Counted from the stretch's first letter, positions 8,885 to 18,337 are shown. The stretch: DNA of 64,000 nt from Rhodobacteraceae bacterium Alg238-R152 (GCA_900537125.1 UNRJ01000001.1:248001-312000); one strand, 5' to 3'. The notes: a model not told the origin generated them from the letters alone. Made by a program: numbers and translations.

Positions 8885-9654
8885 CGCAGGACAATTTAAA
8901 TGCCTGTGCCGATCTGGTGCAACGTGGTGATCCGGATCGCTTTGCCGCTGTACTTGCGGCCAAACCTGCGGCGCGGGATGTGTTGCTGCCGATATATGCC
9001 TTTAACGTTGAGGTCGCACGGGCGCCTTGGGTGACGCAGGAGACGATGATTGCCGAGATGCGCCTGCAATGGTGGCGGGATGCGTTGGATGAAATCCGCG
9101 ACGGCAAACCGGTGCGGCGGCATGAAGTTGTGTCGCCATTGGCGAAGGTTTTGAGTGTCGAAGAGGCAGAGGTGCTGGATCGGCTGATCGAGGCGCGGCG
9201 CTGGGACATTTACAAAGACCCATTTGAGGATCTGGCGCACCAAACGCGATATTTGCAAGATACGGGTGGCGCACTTTTGTTGGCGGCTGCGCGCAGCTTG
9301 GGGCCTTGTGAGGAAAGCGTCGCGCTTGATGCGGGCTATGCCTTGGCTCTTGCGAATTGGCTACAGGCCATTCCAGCACTGGAGGCGCAGAAGCGGGTGC
9401 CCTTAGTGGATGGGCGACCGGAGGCGGTTAGCGCCTTGGCCCAAGAAGGTCTGGCACGGTTCAAAAAAGCACGCGCCAATCGCAGTGCAGTGTCGCCGCA
9501 GGCGGCGCAGGCGTTTTTGAGCTGTTGGCAGGTGGAAACCGTGCTGTCTCAAGCCGCTTCAGAACCGGAGCGTGTGGCACAAGGCGCGCTTGGCATGAGC
9601 GAGTTTGGCAAGCGGGTGGGTTTGTTGTGGCGCGGCATAAGCGGGCGCTGGTAA
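8881..9654 (+). CDS. Squalene/phytoene synthase family protein
   Basis: A 257-residue all-helical prenyltransferase-like protein. The first Asp-rich region is LQWWRDALDEI; the second is weaker, in the DPFEDLAHQT area. It starts at GTG 8881, overlapping the cimA stop, which implies translational coupling. No carotenoid or hopanoid genes are nearby. Short homologues of this kind in alphaproteobacteria resemble the mitochondrial complex I assembly factor NDUFAF6, so an assembly role instead of terpenoid synthesis is a real alternative (inference). It is convergent with the MFS gene, only 17 bases away. Confidence 0.8.
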   Translation: MTQDNLNACADLVQRGDPDRFAAVLAAKPAARDVLLPIYAFNVEVARAPWVTQETMIAEMRLQWWRDALDEIRDGKPVRRHEVVSPLAKVLSVEEAEVLDRLIEARRWDIYKDPFEDLAHQTRYLQDTGGALLLAAARSLGPCEESVALDAGYALALANWLQAIPALEAQKRVPLVDGRPEAVSALAQEGLARFKKARANRSAVSPQAAQAFLSCWQVETVLSQAASEPERVAQGALGMSEFGKRVGLLWRGISGRW

Positions 9655-9671
9655 ACGCCCGCAAAGAGTGC

Positions 9672-10898
9672 TTAGGCCATTTCTTCTTTGGGGCGGAACA
9701 TCAACCAGATGAGCGCACCACCGGCCAGCATCAGGAACGGCGCCATGGCAAGGTTCACGCTGGTCCAACCGGTCACCGCATCCCCACCGGAGCAGTTCAT
9801 CAATCCGCCTGAGGCCAACGAGGCCACGGTCACGCCGCCAAAGACAATCACGTCGTTCATGCCCTGCATACGACCGCGCTCCTCAACAGTGTGCGCGCCG
9901 GCCAGCATGGTGGTTGCGCCGATGAAACCGAAGTTCCAGCCAAGCCCCAGCAGGATCAGAGCGATGAAGAAGTTCTCTAGCTCAACGCCCTGAAGCGCCA
10001 CACCGCCAGCCAGGCCAAGGATCAGAATGCCTGTGGCGAGGATTTTCTCGACGCCAAATTTTGCGATCAGGTGGCCGGTAAAGAAGGAGGGCACAAACAT
10101 AGCGAGCACGTGAGCGGTGACCACGTCAGCCGCATCGTTTTGCTCAAAGCCACAGCCGACAACGGCGAGCGGGGTCGAGGTCATCACCAGGTTCATTAGC
10201 GCATAGGCCACCATGGCGCAGATCACAGCAACCGCAATGCGGGGGCTGGTGATCAATTCCCAGCGCGTGCGGCCTTTGGGGGCGTCTGGCGAGGGAGCTG
10301 GCGGCTTGGGAATGTCGATGAACAGGAACAGTAAAGACCCGATGACGTTGATTGCGATCACCGCAATATATGCGCCGAGGAAGGGCACAACCATGGAATC
10401 AGATGTGACTTTGACCAACTGCGGACCAATGATGGCCGAAAGCAAGCCACCGGCCATCACGTAGGAAATGGCTTTGGGGCGAAAGGCCTCAGAAGCTGTG
10501 TCCGCTGCTGCAAAGCGAAAGAAGCCTTGCGCGGACATGTAGACGCCGGTCAAAAGCGAGCCGAAGAGGAAGACCGGGAAGCTGTTGAGGTACAGGCCAT
10601 ATGCCCCGACCGCACCGCCTAAAGCACCGCCCATGGTGCCGACAACAAATCCGGTACGGCGGCCATATTTCTGCATGATCGCTGAGAGTGGCGTGGCTGA
10701 TAGCATAGAGCCCAAAACAATCAACGAAATGGGCAATGTCGCAAAACAGATGTTGGAGGCCAGTGACTGCCCGGCCAAACCGCCAATCGTAAAGATCAGG
10801 GGCATTTGTGAGCCTAGGAAGGCCTGCGCCAAAACCAGAATGAGCACATTGCGCTTAGCTTGGCTGTCGTCAGCGGGGAGGGTCGCAGTTTCTGTCAT
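9672..10898 (-). CDS. MFS transporter
   Basis: A 408-residue inner-membrane protein with about twelve hydrophobic segments and a central loop after segment 6 (PKPPAPSPDAPKGR). The conserved loop after segment 2 reads MQKYGRRTGF, a variant of the major facilitator G-x3-D-R-x-GRR motif. The substrate cannot be deduced. It stands alone, convergent with the squalene synthase-family gene and divergent from the glycosylase gene. No good ribosome binding site is visible for the ATG at 10898. Confidence 0.87.
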   Translation of the reverse strand: MTETATLPADDSQAKRNVLILVLAQAFLGSQMPLIFTIGGLAGQSLASNICFATLPISLIVLGSMLSATPLSAIMQKYGRRTGFVVGTMGGALGGAVGAYGLYLNSFPVFLFGSLLTGVYMSAQGFFRFAAADTASEAFRPKAISYVMAGGLLSAIIGPQLVKVTSDSMVVPFLGAYIAVIAINVIGSLLFLFIDIPKPPAPSPDAPKGRTRWELITSPRIAVAVICAMVAYALMNLVMTSTPLAVVGCGFEQNDAADVVTAHVLAMFVPSFFTGHLIAKFGVEKILATGILILGLAGGVALQGVELENFFIALILLGLGWNFGFIGATTMLAGAHTVEERGRMQGMNDVIVFGGVTVASLASGGLMNCSGGDAVTGWTSVNLAMAPFLMLAGGALIWLMFRPKEEMA

Positions 10899-10989
10899 GG
10901 GGCAAGCGTTAGCTTGTTAAGCAGCTGAGGTCCAGTGGTTGCACTTCACCAAACCGCGACTAAGGTGCGGTGAGACTTTGGAGGCGCTT

Positions 10990-11622
10990 GTGGACGTTGG
11001 ACGGATTATCAAAACGGAAGACTGCGTGGCCGAAGGCGCGGCATGGCTGGCGGCCCAAGATCCGCGGTTTGCGCGGGCGTTGGAACTGACAGGGCCTTTG
11101 CCATTGCGGTTGCGCCCGGATGGGTTTGATCAGCTTTTGAGTGCCATTGTCAGTCAACAGGTGAGTGTGGCTTCTGCCGCCGCAATTTGGAAGCGCATGC
11201 AGGACGCTGGGCTGGTGTCGCCGGAGGCCATTGTGGCTGCGTCGGAGGATGATTTGCGCGGTGCTGGCCTGAGCCGGCAGAAAATGCGCTATGCGCGGGC
11301 CTTGGCCGAAGAAGGTATCGACTTTAGGGCGCTGCGATCTGCGCCCAACGACGAGATTTTCAAGACGTTGACCAAGGTCAGCGGTATTGGCATTTGGACC
11401 GCGGAAATTTACGCGATGTTTTCATTGGGACGGGCGGATGTGTTTGCTCCGGGGGATTTGGCGCTGCAGGAAAGCGCGCGCATGTTGTTTGCGCTTGACG
11501 AGCGTCCAAAGGAACGTGTTTTGCGCCAAATGGCGGATGCTTGGTCACCGTGGCGATCAGTTGCTGCACGGCTGTTGTGGGCCTATTACCGCGTAGATAA
11601 AGGGCGTGAAGGTGTTCTTTAG
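10990..11622 (+). CDS. DNA-3-methyladenine glycosylase (AlkA-like, HhH-GPD)
   Basis: A 210-residue base-excision repair glycosylase of the HhH-GPD superfamily. The helix-hairpin-helix reads LTKVSGIGIWTAEIY and is followed by the catalytic Asp in FAPGDLALQ. There is no C-terminal Fe-S cluster motif, which fits AlkA/MagIII rather than MutY/Nth. GTG 10990 is chosen because GGAG lies 6 bases upstream; a TTG at 10939 would add 17 residues without a matching signal. It is convergent with the Lrp gene, with 5 bases between them. Confidence 0.88.
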   Translation: MDVGRIIKTEDCVAEGAAWLAAQDPRFARALELTGPLPLRLRPDGFDQLLSAIVSQQVSVASAAAIWKRMQDAGLVSPEAIVAASEDDLRGAGLSRQKMRYARALAEEGIDFRALRSAPNDEIFKTLTKVSGIGIWTAEIYAMFSLGRADVFAPGDLALQESARMLFALDERPKERVLRQMADAWSPWRSVAARLLWAYYRVDKGREGVL

Positions 11623-11627
11623 ACGGC

Positions 11628-12095
11628 TCAGTCGCTTAGCGGTATTAGACGAGCTGGCACCGGTGATGATTGCACAATCGAAGAATGTGTTGCTCCAAAT
11701 GGCAGGAGACGGTCGATCACGGCCTCCATTTCTGCGACGTCGCGTACGTGGGCACGGGCCACAAAGCAATCTTCTCCAGAGACGCGATCACAACGAACAA
11801 TTTGTGGTGTGTCCTGAATGGCCGAAATGAGATTTCCCATTTCGCCAGGTATCGGGCGAGCGCGGATCAGGAGCGTTAATCCATAGCCAAGCGCGGCTGG
11901 ATTTATCGTTGCTGTATAGCCAGTGATTACGCCGATGTCTTCCATCCGATGTACCCTGTCAGCGACACTGGGGGCGGACAAACCAACTTGACGGGCCAGT
12001 TCGGCGCGGGAAAGGCGCGCATCTTTGCTTAGAAGTGCGAGAATTTTTGCATCAATGATGTCAATGTTCGCTGACTTCGTTTCGGAGGTGTTCAT
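11628..12095 (-). CDS. Lrp/AsnC family transcriptional regulator
   Basis: A 155-residue regulator. The helix-turn-helix covers about residues 10-55 (SRAELARQVGLSAPSVADRV) and the C-terminal RAM/ligand-binding domain runs from about residue 65. The ATG at 12095 has AAGGG about 8 bases upstream. An upstream in-frame start would add 36 residues lying in the divergent promoter region. It is divergent from the EamA exporter at 12185, the common arrangement where an Lrp-type protein controls an amino-acid exporter (inference). Confidence 0.9.
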   Translation of the reverse strand: MNTSETKSANIDIIDAKILALLSKDARLSRAELARQVGLSAPSVADRVHRMEDIGVITGYTATINPAALGYGLTLLIRARPIPGEMGNLISAIQDTPQIVRCDRVSGEDCFVARAHVRDVAEMEAVIDRLLPFGATHSSIVQSSPVPARLIPLSD

Positions 12096-12184
12096 TTCAT
12101 TTTCCCTTCGATCACTAGGTGGATAATAGGCGATTCTGTGGGTATGGCCATGTGGAATTGCCGAGATGCCTCCTATTGTGAGGT

Positions 12185-13111
12185 ATGGATAGTCAAATTT
12201 CAAATCGTACCACTGGCGCGAGACCAGCCAAGTTCACATCACTGTCTGAAGCCGTTGCCCCTCAGGTGTGGTTTGGCGTCTCTGCGGTGTTTCACTATCT
12301 GGGCCCGGCCTTTGCTGTTTTGCTATTTCCAGTCATTGGGCCATTGGGCGTGGCCTGGTTTCGGATCAGCTCCGCTGCTCTGGTCTTTGCACCTATGACA
12401 AAACCTTGGCGCGTTATTTACAATGCATCTCCCCGCGAGCGTCTCTTGTTGTTGGGATTGGGGCTGTGCCTTGCGATGATGAACACATCGTTTTATCTGG
12501 CGCTGGATCGCCTTCCCATCGCGTTGGTTGCGGCGATTGAGTTTGTTGGGACTATTGGGCTTGCCCTTTGGGGCAGGCGGGGAGGTCGAAATCTTACTGC
12601 TCTCGGGTTCGCGGTGCTTGGTGTTGGCCTGTTGCTCGGCGTTCCGTCACTGTTCATTGACCACACACAGAATGTGCCCCTTGATGCCGTCGGATTGTTT
12701 TGGGCTGGGCTGAACGGGGCGCTGTTTGTCGTATATGTGGTTCTTGGCCACAAGATTTCCCAAGGTGGCGCGTCTGGTGGTGTTGAGCGCCTTGGGGCCG
12801 CTATGTGTTTCGCGTTTGTGTTTGTTATGCCCATTGGGCTTTTGCAAGCCGTGGCGGTTTTTGGCATTGGTCAGTTGGTCCTCGCCGGGATCGGGGTTGG
12901 CCTGTGTTCTTCGGTGATACCTTATGTGTGCGACCAGTTGGCGATGTCGCGCCTTCCGCGTGCCAGTTTTGCGTTTTTACTGGCGTTGTTGCCTGCGACG
13001 GCCACGCTTGTTGGTGTCGTGGTGTTGCGGCAATTTCCCACTGCTATTGAGGCGATTGGTGTGATTTTGGTCATGATTGGTGTGGCGTTGCATCAACCCA
13101 CAAATGACTAA
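12185..13111 (+). CDS. EamA-family transporter, RhtA-like
   Basis: A 308-residue protein with about ten membrane segments in two EamA repeats. The general pattern (ALDRLPIALVAAIEF and the late SRLPRASFAFLLALLP) resembles RhtA-type threonine/homoserine exporters. The ribosome binding site is weak (GTGAGG almost touching the ATG), so expression may be low or the start different. Divergence from an Lrp/AsnC regulator supports amino-acid export. The exact substrate is not known. Confidence 0.82.
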   Translation: MDSQISNRTTGARPAKFTSLSEAVAPQVWFGVSAVFHYLGPAFAVLLFPVIGPLGVAWFRISSAALVFAPMTKPWRVIYNASPRERLLLLGLGLCLAMMNTSFYLALDRLPIALVAAIEFVGTIGLALWGRRGGRNLTALGFAVLGVGLLLGVPSLFIDHTQNVPLDAVGLFWAGLNGALFVVYVVLGHKISQGGASGGVERLGAAMCFAFVFVMPIGLLQAVAVFGIGQLVLAGIGVGLCSSVIPYVCDQLAMSRLPRASFAFLLALLPATATLVGVVVLRQFPTAIEAIGVILVMIGVALHQPTND

Positions 13112-13183
13112 GAGATTGCGGAAGAATTGCTCCGGAAACATGCTCGGCGTTGCCCTTAGAACGACGTTACCAAAGTCCGGACA

Positions 13184-13212
13184 AAAAAAGGGCGCCCAAC
13201 AAGGCGCCCTTT
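13184..13212 (-). terminator. glnA: Terminator after glnA
   Basis: Ten-bp arms AAAGGGCGCC and GGCGCCCTTT surround CAACAA. Read on the - strand the hairpin is followed by a run of T (A-run at 13183-13189). It ends the glnB-glnA transcript. Confidence 0.88.
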
Positions 13213-13234
13213 GTTCTTGTCCACAACAGGTGGT

Positions 13235-14641
13235 TTAGCAGCTGTAGTACATGCCAAACTCAACAGGGTGTGGGGTGTGCTCGTAGTGCTCCACCTCTTC
13301 CATCTTCAGCTCGATGTAGCCGTCGATCTGGTCTTTGGTGAACACGTCGCCTGCCAGCAGGAAGTCGTGATCTTCAGCCAGAGATTCCATGGCTTCGCGC
13401 AGCGAACCACAAACGGTTGGGATGTCCGCCAGCTCTTCAGCAGGCAGGTCGTAGAGGTTTTTGTCCATGGCTTCGCCGGGATCAATTTTGTTTTTGATGC
13501 CGTCAAGGCCAGCCATCAGCAGTGCTGCGAAGCACAGGTATGGGTTGGCGGCTGGGTCAGGGAAACGAGCCTCAACACGCTTGGCTTTTGGGCTTTCGGT
13601 CCATGGGATACGCACGCAGCCAGAGCGGTTGCTTGCGGAATAGGCGCGCAGAACTGGGGCTTCGAAACCAGGGATCAGACGCTTGTAAGAATTGGTCGCC
13701 GGGTTGGTGAAGGCGTTCAGGGTCTTTGCGTGCTTCAGAATACCACCGATGAAGTACAGCGCTTCCTGAGACAGGTCGGCGTATTTGTCGCCTGCAAACA
13801 GCGGCTTGCCGTCTTTCCAGATCGACATGTTCACGTGCATGCCGGTGCCGTTGTCACCGTAAATCGGCTTAGGCATGAAGGTCGCAGATTTGCCGTAAGA
13901 CGCCGCCACGTTGTGGATCACGTATTTGTACTTCTGCAGCTCGTCAGCCTGTTTGGTCAGGCTGTCAAAGATCAGGCCCAGCTCGTGCTGACAGGACGCC
14001 ACTTCGTGGTGGTGTTTGTCGGTTTTCATACCCAGACGCTTCATGGTGGAAAGCATCTCGGAACGCAGGTCATGAGCGTCGTCGGTTGGGTTCACCGGGA
14101 AGTAGCCGCCTTTGATGCCAGGACGGTGGCCCGAGTTGCCCATTTCGTATTCGGTGTCGGAGTTCCAGGAGCCGTCAATCGCATCAACTTCGTAAGATAC
14201 TTTGTTGATTTTGTTCTCGAAACGTACGTCGTCAAACAGGAAGAATTCGGCTTCTGGACCCATGTAGGCCACATCACCGATGCCAGAAGACTTCAGATAA
14301 GCTTCGGCTTTTTCAGCAGTACCGCGTGGGTCACGCTCATAAGCTTCACCGGTGTCCGGCTCAACGATGGAGCAGTGGATGCAGATGGTTTTCTCTGCAT
14401 AAAACGGATCAACGTAGGCAGACGCGGTGTCCGGGATCAGTTTCATGTCGGAGTTTTCGATGGATTTCCAGCCAGCGATGGAGGAGCCGTCAAACATAAA
14501 GCCTTCTTCGAGGAAGTCTTCGTCAACAAGGTCCACGTCCACGGTCACGTGCTGCAAGCGGCCACGTGTGTCGGTGAAACGGATGTCCACATATGCGGCA
14601 TCTTCGTCTTTGATCAGCTGGAGAACTGCGTCTACGCTCAT
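13235..14641 (-). CDS. glnA: Type I glutamine synthetase
   Basis: A 468-residue enzyme making glutamine from glutamate, ammonia and ATP, a dodecamer in the GSI family. Seen are the FDGSSI latch segment, [10 protein letters not shown], the [10 protein letters not shown] active-site strand, the [12 protein letters not shown] flap region, and the adenylylation-site Tyr in MDKNLYDLP near residue 397. It is therefore expected to be regulated by adenylyltransferase GlnE as well as by transcription with glnB. AAGGACCAAGGGA precedes the ATG. It lies 39 bases downstream of glnB, the standard alphaproteobacterial glnBA operon. Confidence 0.98.
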   Translation of the reverse strand: MSVDAVLQLIKDEDAAYVDIRFTDTRGRLQHVTVDVDLVDEDFLEEGFMFDGSSIAGWKSIENSDMKLIPDTASAYVDPFYAEKTICIHCSIVEPDTGEAYERDPRGTAEKAEAYLKSSGIGDVAYMGPEAEFFLFDDVRFENKINKVSYEVDAIDGSWNSDTEYEMGNSGHRPGIKGGYFPVNPTDDAHDLRSEMLSTMKRLGMKTDKHHHEVASCQHELGLIFDSLTKQADELQKYKYVIHNVAASYGKSATFMPKPIYGDNGTGMHVNMSIWKDGKPLFAGDKYADLSQEALYFIGGILKHAKTLNAFTNPATNSYKRLIPGFEAPVLRAYSASNRSGCVRIPWTESPKAKRVEARFPDPAANPYLCFAALLMAGLDGIKNKIDPGEAMDKNLYDLPAEELADIPTVCGSLREAMESLAEDHDFLLAGDVFTKDQIDGYIELKMEEVEHYEHTPHPVEFGMYYSC

Positions 14642-14680
14642 TCCCTTGGTCCTTCTGATTGCTTTAGATATTGGATGAAA

Positions 14681-15076
<396 letters not shown>

Positions 15077-15129
15077 TCACAATTGGATAGGGTGACGCAG
15101 GACACTCTCTGTGGGCGGATTTTCGGGGT

Positions 15130-15165
15130 GTGCCTAAAAATTAGGCAAAGTGGCGCAAAACTGCG
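15130..15165. promoter_or_regulatory. Inverted repeats in the glnB-nnr intergenic region
   Basis: Two symmetric elements lie between the divergent genes: TGCCTAA-AAA-TTAGGCA (15130-15146) and GCGCA-AAAC-TGCGC (15152-15165). The second resembles the GC-flanked half-sites of NtrC-type operators, expected upstream of glnBA, but the match is loose. They are candidate operators for nitrogen control. Confidence 0.45.
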
Positions 15166-15193
15166 CTGAATTGAATCGCAGGATGTTTCACAA

Positions 15194-16837
15194 ATGAGCG
15201 AATTGTTAACCGCTGCCCAAATGCGCGCCATCGAGCAGGCGGCGATTGAGTCGGGCGAGGTGACTGGTCTGGAGCTGATGGAGCGGGCTGGTCAGGGTGT
15301 GGTTGAGGCCATTTTTGAAGAATGGCCGGAACTGGGTGCTGGGGATAAAGAGGCTGGGGGCCAGCCCCCAGACCCCCGGAGTATTTTGGGTCAGAAGAAG
15401 CGGGCGGTTGTTCTATGTGGGCCGGGGAACAATGGCGGCGATGGTTTTGTTGTGGCGCGTCTGTTGCAGGCACGGGGCTGGGACGTGGAGGTGTTTCTTT
15501 ACGGGGATGCCAAGAAGCTGCCGCCGGACGCACGGGTGAATTATGAGCGGTGGTGCAATTTGGGGCAGGTGAATGGTGATCTAAGCGATCAATCTTTATG
15601 GGCGTGCGAAGCTTGTGATCTGGTCATCGACGCTGTTTTTGGAACCGGTTTGTCGCGCTGCATCGACAGTCAGCTGGTGGATTCTTTAGCTTCCCTAGTC
15701 GGTCCGCCCAGAACGAAACTGATTGCTATAGATGGGTGTACAGGGGTCGATTTAGACAGCGGCAAGTATCTTGTTGCAAAGCCTGACGAGTTAGATCCGA
15801 TGCCTGACTTGGTTGTCACGTTTCACAAAGCCAAAGTTGGTCACTATGTGGGGAGACTTACAAATCTATACACCAAGGTTACTGTCGTTGACATTGGCTT
15901 GAATGGTTTTGATCCCAACGAGCAGATCCGCCTCGCAGGTGAGTATGTCGATTTGGTTGATTGTTCCGACGTTATCTATGGACTTAAAAAGGGGATTTTC
16001 AATCCGGAGGGTTACCAAACAAATAAGTACACCCACGGGCACGCTCTCATTCTCACAGGAGGCTCCGGGAGAACCGGTTCGGCGCGGTTGGCGGCGCGGG
16101 GGGCTTTGCGGATTGGGGCAGGGCTGGTCACGTTGGGTGTTCCACCCAATGCGCAGCAGGAAGTCGCGTGTCAGATCACCGCTTTGATGATGGAGCGGGT
16201 GGGCGATGCCAAGGCGCTTGAGGTTGTCTTGCAAGATGAGCGGTTAAACGGGTTGTGTTTGGGGCCAGGAATGGGGCATGAACGGGCGCGGCAGCTGGTG
16301 CCAGTGGCGTTGGCCACAAAACGTGCGACGGTGCTGGATGCGGATGCGTTGAGTGCCTTTGCGGATAATCCGCGTGAGCTTTTTGAACTGTTGCATGAAC
16401 ACGTTGTTCTAACACCACATGGGGGGGAGTTTGCGCGGTTGTTCCCGGATATTGCCGATACGTTGGCAGAAACACCCACCAAAGGCCCGGCCTATTCCAA
16501 GGTGGATGCCACACGCGCAGCGGCAGCGCGGGCGGGGTGCACGGTTCTTTTCAAAGGGCCAGATACAGTGATTGCGTCGCCTGATGGTGTATGTGCTGTG
16601 AACGCAGCGGTTTATGACCGCGCCGCACCTTGGTTGGCGACGGCAGGGTCGGGGGATGTTCTGGCTGGGTTCATCACAGGACTTTTGGCGCGTGGGCTTT
16701 CCTCGCAACATGCGGCAGAGGCTGCAGCATGGCTGCACGTCGAATGCGCGCGGACCTTTGGAGCCGGGCTGATCGCCGAAGATTTGCCAGAAATGCTGCC
16801 GCAGGTTTTGAAGTCTCTGGAGAACGAGCAATTCTAA
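15194..16837 (+). CDS. nnr: Bifunctional NAD(P)H-hydrate epimerase / ADP-dependent dehydratase
   Basis: A 547-residue repair enzyme for hydrated NAD(P)H. The N-terminal YjeF-like epimerase (about residues 1-220) has CGPGNNGGDGFV. The C-terminal YjeF/CARKD dehydratase (about 265-545) has LTPHGGEFARLF and the catalytic GSGDVLAG. Two oddities occur. Residues about 53-69 are encoded by an inserted copy of the dispersed repeat (15350-15400). From about 15680 to 16075 the codon choice changes (ATA, AGA, CTA and TTA codons), and the epimerase motif usually read as D-[IV]-P-S-G appears as AIDGCTGVD. This middle block may come from recombination. The gene remains open and both active-site regions are largely present. 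Confidence 0.9.
   Translation: MSELLTAAQMRAIEQAAIESGEVTGLELMERAGQGVVEAIFEEWPELGAGDKEAGGQPPDPRSILGQKKRAVVLCGPGNNGGDGFVVARLLQARGWDVEVFLYGDAKKLPPDARVNYERWCNLGQVNGDLSDQSLWACEACDLVIDAVFGTGLSRCIDSQLVDSLASLVGPPRTKLIAIDGCTGVDLDSGKYLVAKPDELDPMPDLVVTFHKAKVGHYVGRLTNLYTKVTVVDIGLNGFDPNEQIRLAGEYVDLVDCSDVIYGLKKGIFNPEGYQTNKYTHGHALILTGGSGRTGSARLAARGALRIGAGLVTLGVPPNAQQEVACQITALMMERVGDAKALEVVLQDERLNGLCLGPGMGHERARQLVPVALATKRATVLDADALSAFADNPRELFELLHEHVVLTPHGGEFARLFPDIADTLAETPTKGPAYSKVDATRAAAARAGCTVLFKGPDTVIASPDGVCAVNAAVYDRAAPWLATAGSGDVLAGFITGLLARGLSSQHAAEAAAWLHVECARTFGAGLIAEDLPEMLPQVLKSLENEQF
15350..15400 (+). repeat. Dispersed GC-rich repeat, copy 2, inside the nnr coding sequence
   Basis: The head palindrome CTGGGGG-CCAG-CCCCCAG is followed by the tail at 15373-15400 (C-run, GGAGTATTTTGGG, TCAGAAGAAG). 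It matches intergenic copies near 3.2 and 20.0 kb. It is read in frame as roughly EAGGQPPDPRSILGQKK between the first helix and the CGPGNNGGDG strand of the epimerase domain. Confidence 0.75.
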
Positions 16838-16919
16838 TGGCGGCTTAGCTGGCCATTTAGCAAAAATTGAGGTATCCTGAAGCCAATAAACAAAAATGCA
16901 GGTCGGGCAGGTCTGTTCT

Positions 16920-17978
16920 ATGGCGAATTACTCATTTTGGGCGTTGGGGGAATCTCACGTCTCAGTTTCCGGTGGCGTGTCACTGGACGGGATCACACAG
17001 GGTGATGGCAGTCACCTTGTGGGGGAAACCATCACGCTCAATAGCAATGCCTGGGAGCAGATATTCGTTCGCGACAGGAACAGCGATACCAATTTTGATG
17101 ACAATGACGGTAATCAAAGATTGGATGGCACACAGACGTTTGACGGCACAACCTACAGTAACAGAACACGGATCGAGGCAGAGTATGAGTTTGTGTTGCT
17201 TGATCCCAACACCGGGCTGACCTACCGCGTTTTATCGGTGAATTTCAACAACTCGTCGCCCACGTATGGCACAGTTGAGGGGCTGGCTTTTGTGGATGAG
17301 TTTCCGCCGGTGGGCGTTGCTCTGACTGTCATCTCAGCGCAGGAAGGGCCCGCCGGAGGGGCTTCTGTTGACCAGTCCGATATCGCGGCGCCGCCGTGTT
17401 TCACGCCGGGGACGCTGATCCGCGTGCGCGGCGGGCAGGCGCCGGTGGAGACCATTCAAGTGGGGGATTTGGTCAAGACGCTGGATCACGGGTTTCAACC
17501 CGTGCGGTGGATTGGGAGTGTCACGCTGTCAGCTGCCCAACTTGCCGCAAACCCAAGTTTCCACCCGGTGCGGATAAAAAAAAATGCCTTTGGGACTGGG
17601 CGGCCAAGCCGCGCGCTCACGGTATCGCCACAGCATCGCATTCTGTTGGCTGGCTGGCGGGCTGAACTGTTTTGTGGCGAGCCTCAAGTATTGGCTGCAG
17701 CGGTGCATCTGGTAAATGACAGCGGTGTGCGAGTGGTGCGGCCGGACGCGCCTGTAACCTACATTCATCTGCAATTTGACCAACATGAGATTTTGGACAG
17801 TGAGGGTCTTTTCACGGAAAGCCTGTTTGCAGGGCCGGGGGCTTTGCAAGGTTTGCCGGAGGAAAGCCGCGCCGAGCTGGTGGCGTTGTTTCCCGAGCTT
17901 GCGCGCGGTGACATTGGGACTTTGGCCCGCCCTTTGGCACGGCGGATGGAAGTGCAGGCAATTCACGTGAATGGATAA
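16920..17978 (+). CDS. Hint-domain protein
   Basis: A 352-residue protein. Residues about 1-150 are an Asp/Asn/Gly-rich region with no recognised family (DRNSDTNFDDNDGN). From Cys160 (PPCFTPGTLI) there is a Hint (hedgehog/intein) domain, with the block-A Cys, GDLVKTLDHG, and block-B-like TVSPQHRILL. Such single Hint proteins are frequent in Rhodobacterales and are thought to undergo or guide autoprocessing; no extein-like C-terminal partner is present here. No signal peptide is visible. The ATG at 16920 gives MANYSFWALGE, while an ATG at 16896 is also possible. A run of nine A at 17576-17584 inside the gene could be slippery. Confidence 0.78.
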   Translation: MANYSFWALGESHVSVSGGVSLDGITQGDGSHLVGETITLNSNAWEQIFVRDRNSDTNFDDNDGNQRLDGTQTFDGTTYSNRTRIEAEYEFVLLDPNTGLTYRVLSVNFNNSSPTYGTVEGLAFVDEFPPVGVALTVISAQEGPAGGASVDQSDIAAPPCFTPGTLIRVRGGQAPVETIQVGDLVKTLDHGFQPVRWIGSVTLSAAQLAANPSFHPVRIKKNAFGTGRPSRALTVSPQHRILLAGWRAELFCGEPQVLAAAVHLVNDSGVRVVRPDAPVTYIHLQFDQHEILDSEGLFTESLFAGPGALQGLPEESRAELVALFPELARGDIGTLARPLARRMEVQAIHVNG

Positions 17979-18088
17979 TCTTCAGTGGTGCCAACTGCGA
18001 GGCTGCTGAATTGTTTTGACGGAAATGACATTTCTGCCCACTTTCCGCTCGCATCCCACAAAAAGCTTTGCTAAGACGCGCCCATCGT

Positions 18089-18173
18089 GCGGGTGTGGCG
18101 GAATTGGTAGACGCACCAGATTTAGGTTCTGGCGCCGCGAGGCGTGGGGGTTCAAGTCCCTTCACCCGCACCA
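18089..18173 (+). tRNA. tRNA-Leu (anticodon UAG)
   Basis: A complete 85-nt class II tRNA with encoded CCA. Acceptor arms GCGGGTG and CACCCGC pair fully. The D-arm starts TGGCGGAATTGGTAGACGC. The anticodon stem CCAGA/TCTGG holds loop TTTAGGT with anticodon TAG (18123-18125). A variable arm and GTTCAAGTC T-loop follow. It would read CUA and other CUN leucine codons. Confidence 0.97.
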
Positions 18174-18300
18174 TGATAACTCTCTGATAATTAGCAAGAT
18201 CTGCAAGAGGCTCCTGCCTCTGGCGCGCCCAAACGATCTCTGTTGTTGTGGGCTGATCGGCGTGGAGCAAAAAACACTTCCCCCAATTCTCACGATGCAG

Positions 18301-18316
18301 TACTAATTTTCTAGTA
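18301..18316. promoter_or_regulatory. BlaI/MecI-type operator
   Basis: TACTA-ATTTTC-TAGTA is a perfect inverted repeat with the same 5-bp arms and 6-bp spacer as the staphylococcal bla/mec operator (TACTA-N6-TAGTA). It lies 21 bases before the start of the BlaI-family gene, which suggests autorepression of the pair. Confidence 0.75.
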
Positions 18317-18337
18317 ATCAAACACGGAGTGGCCAGG

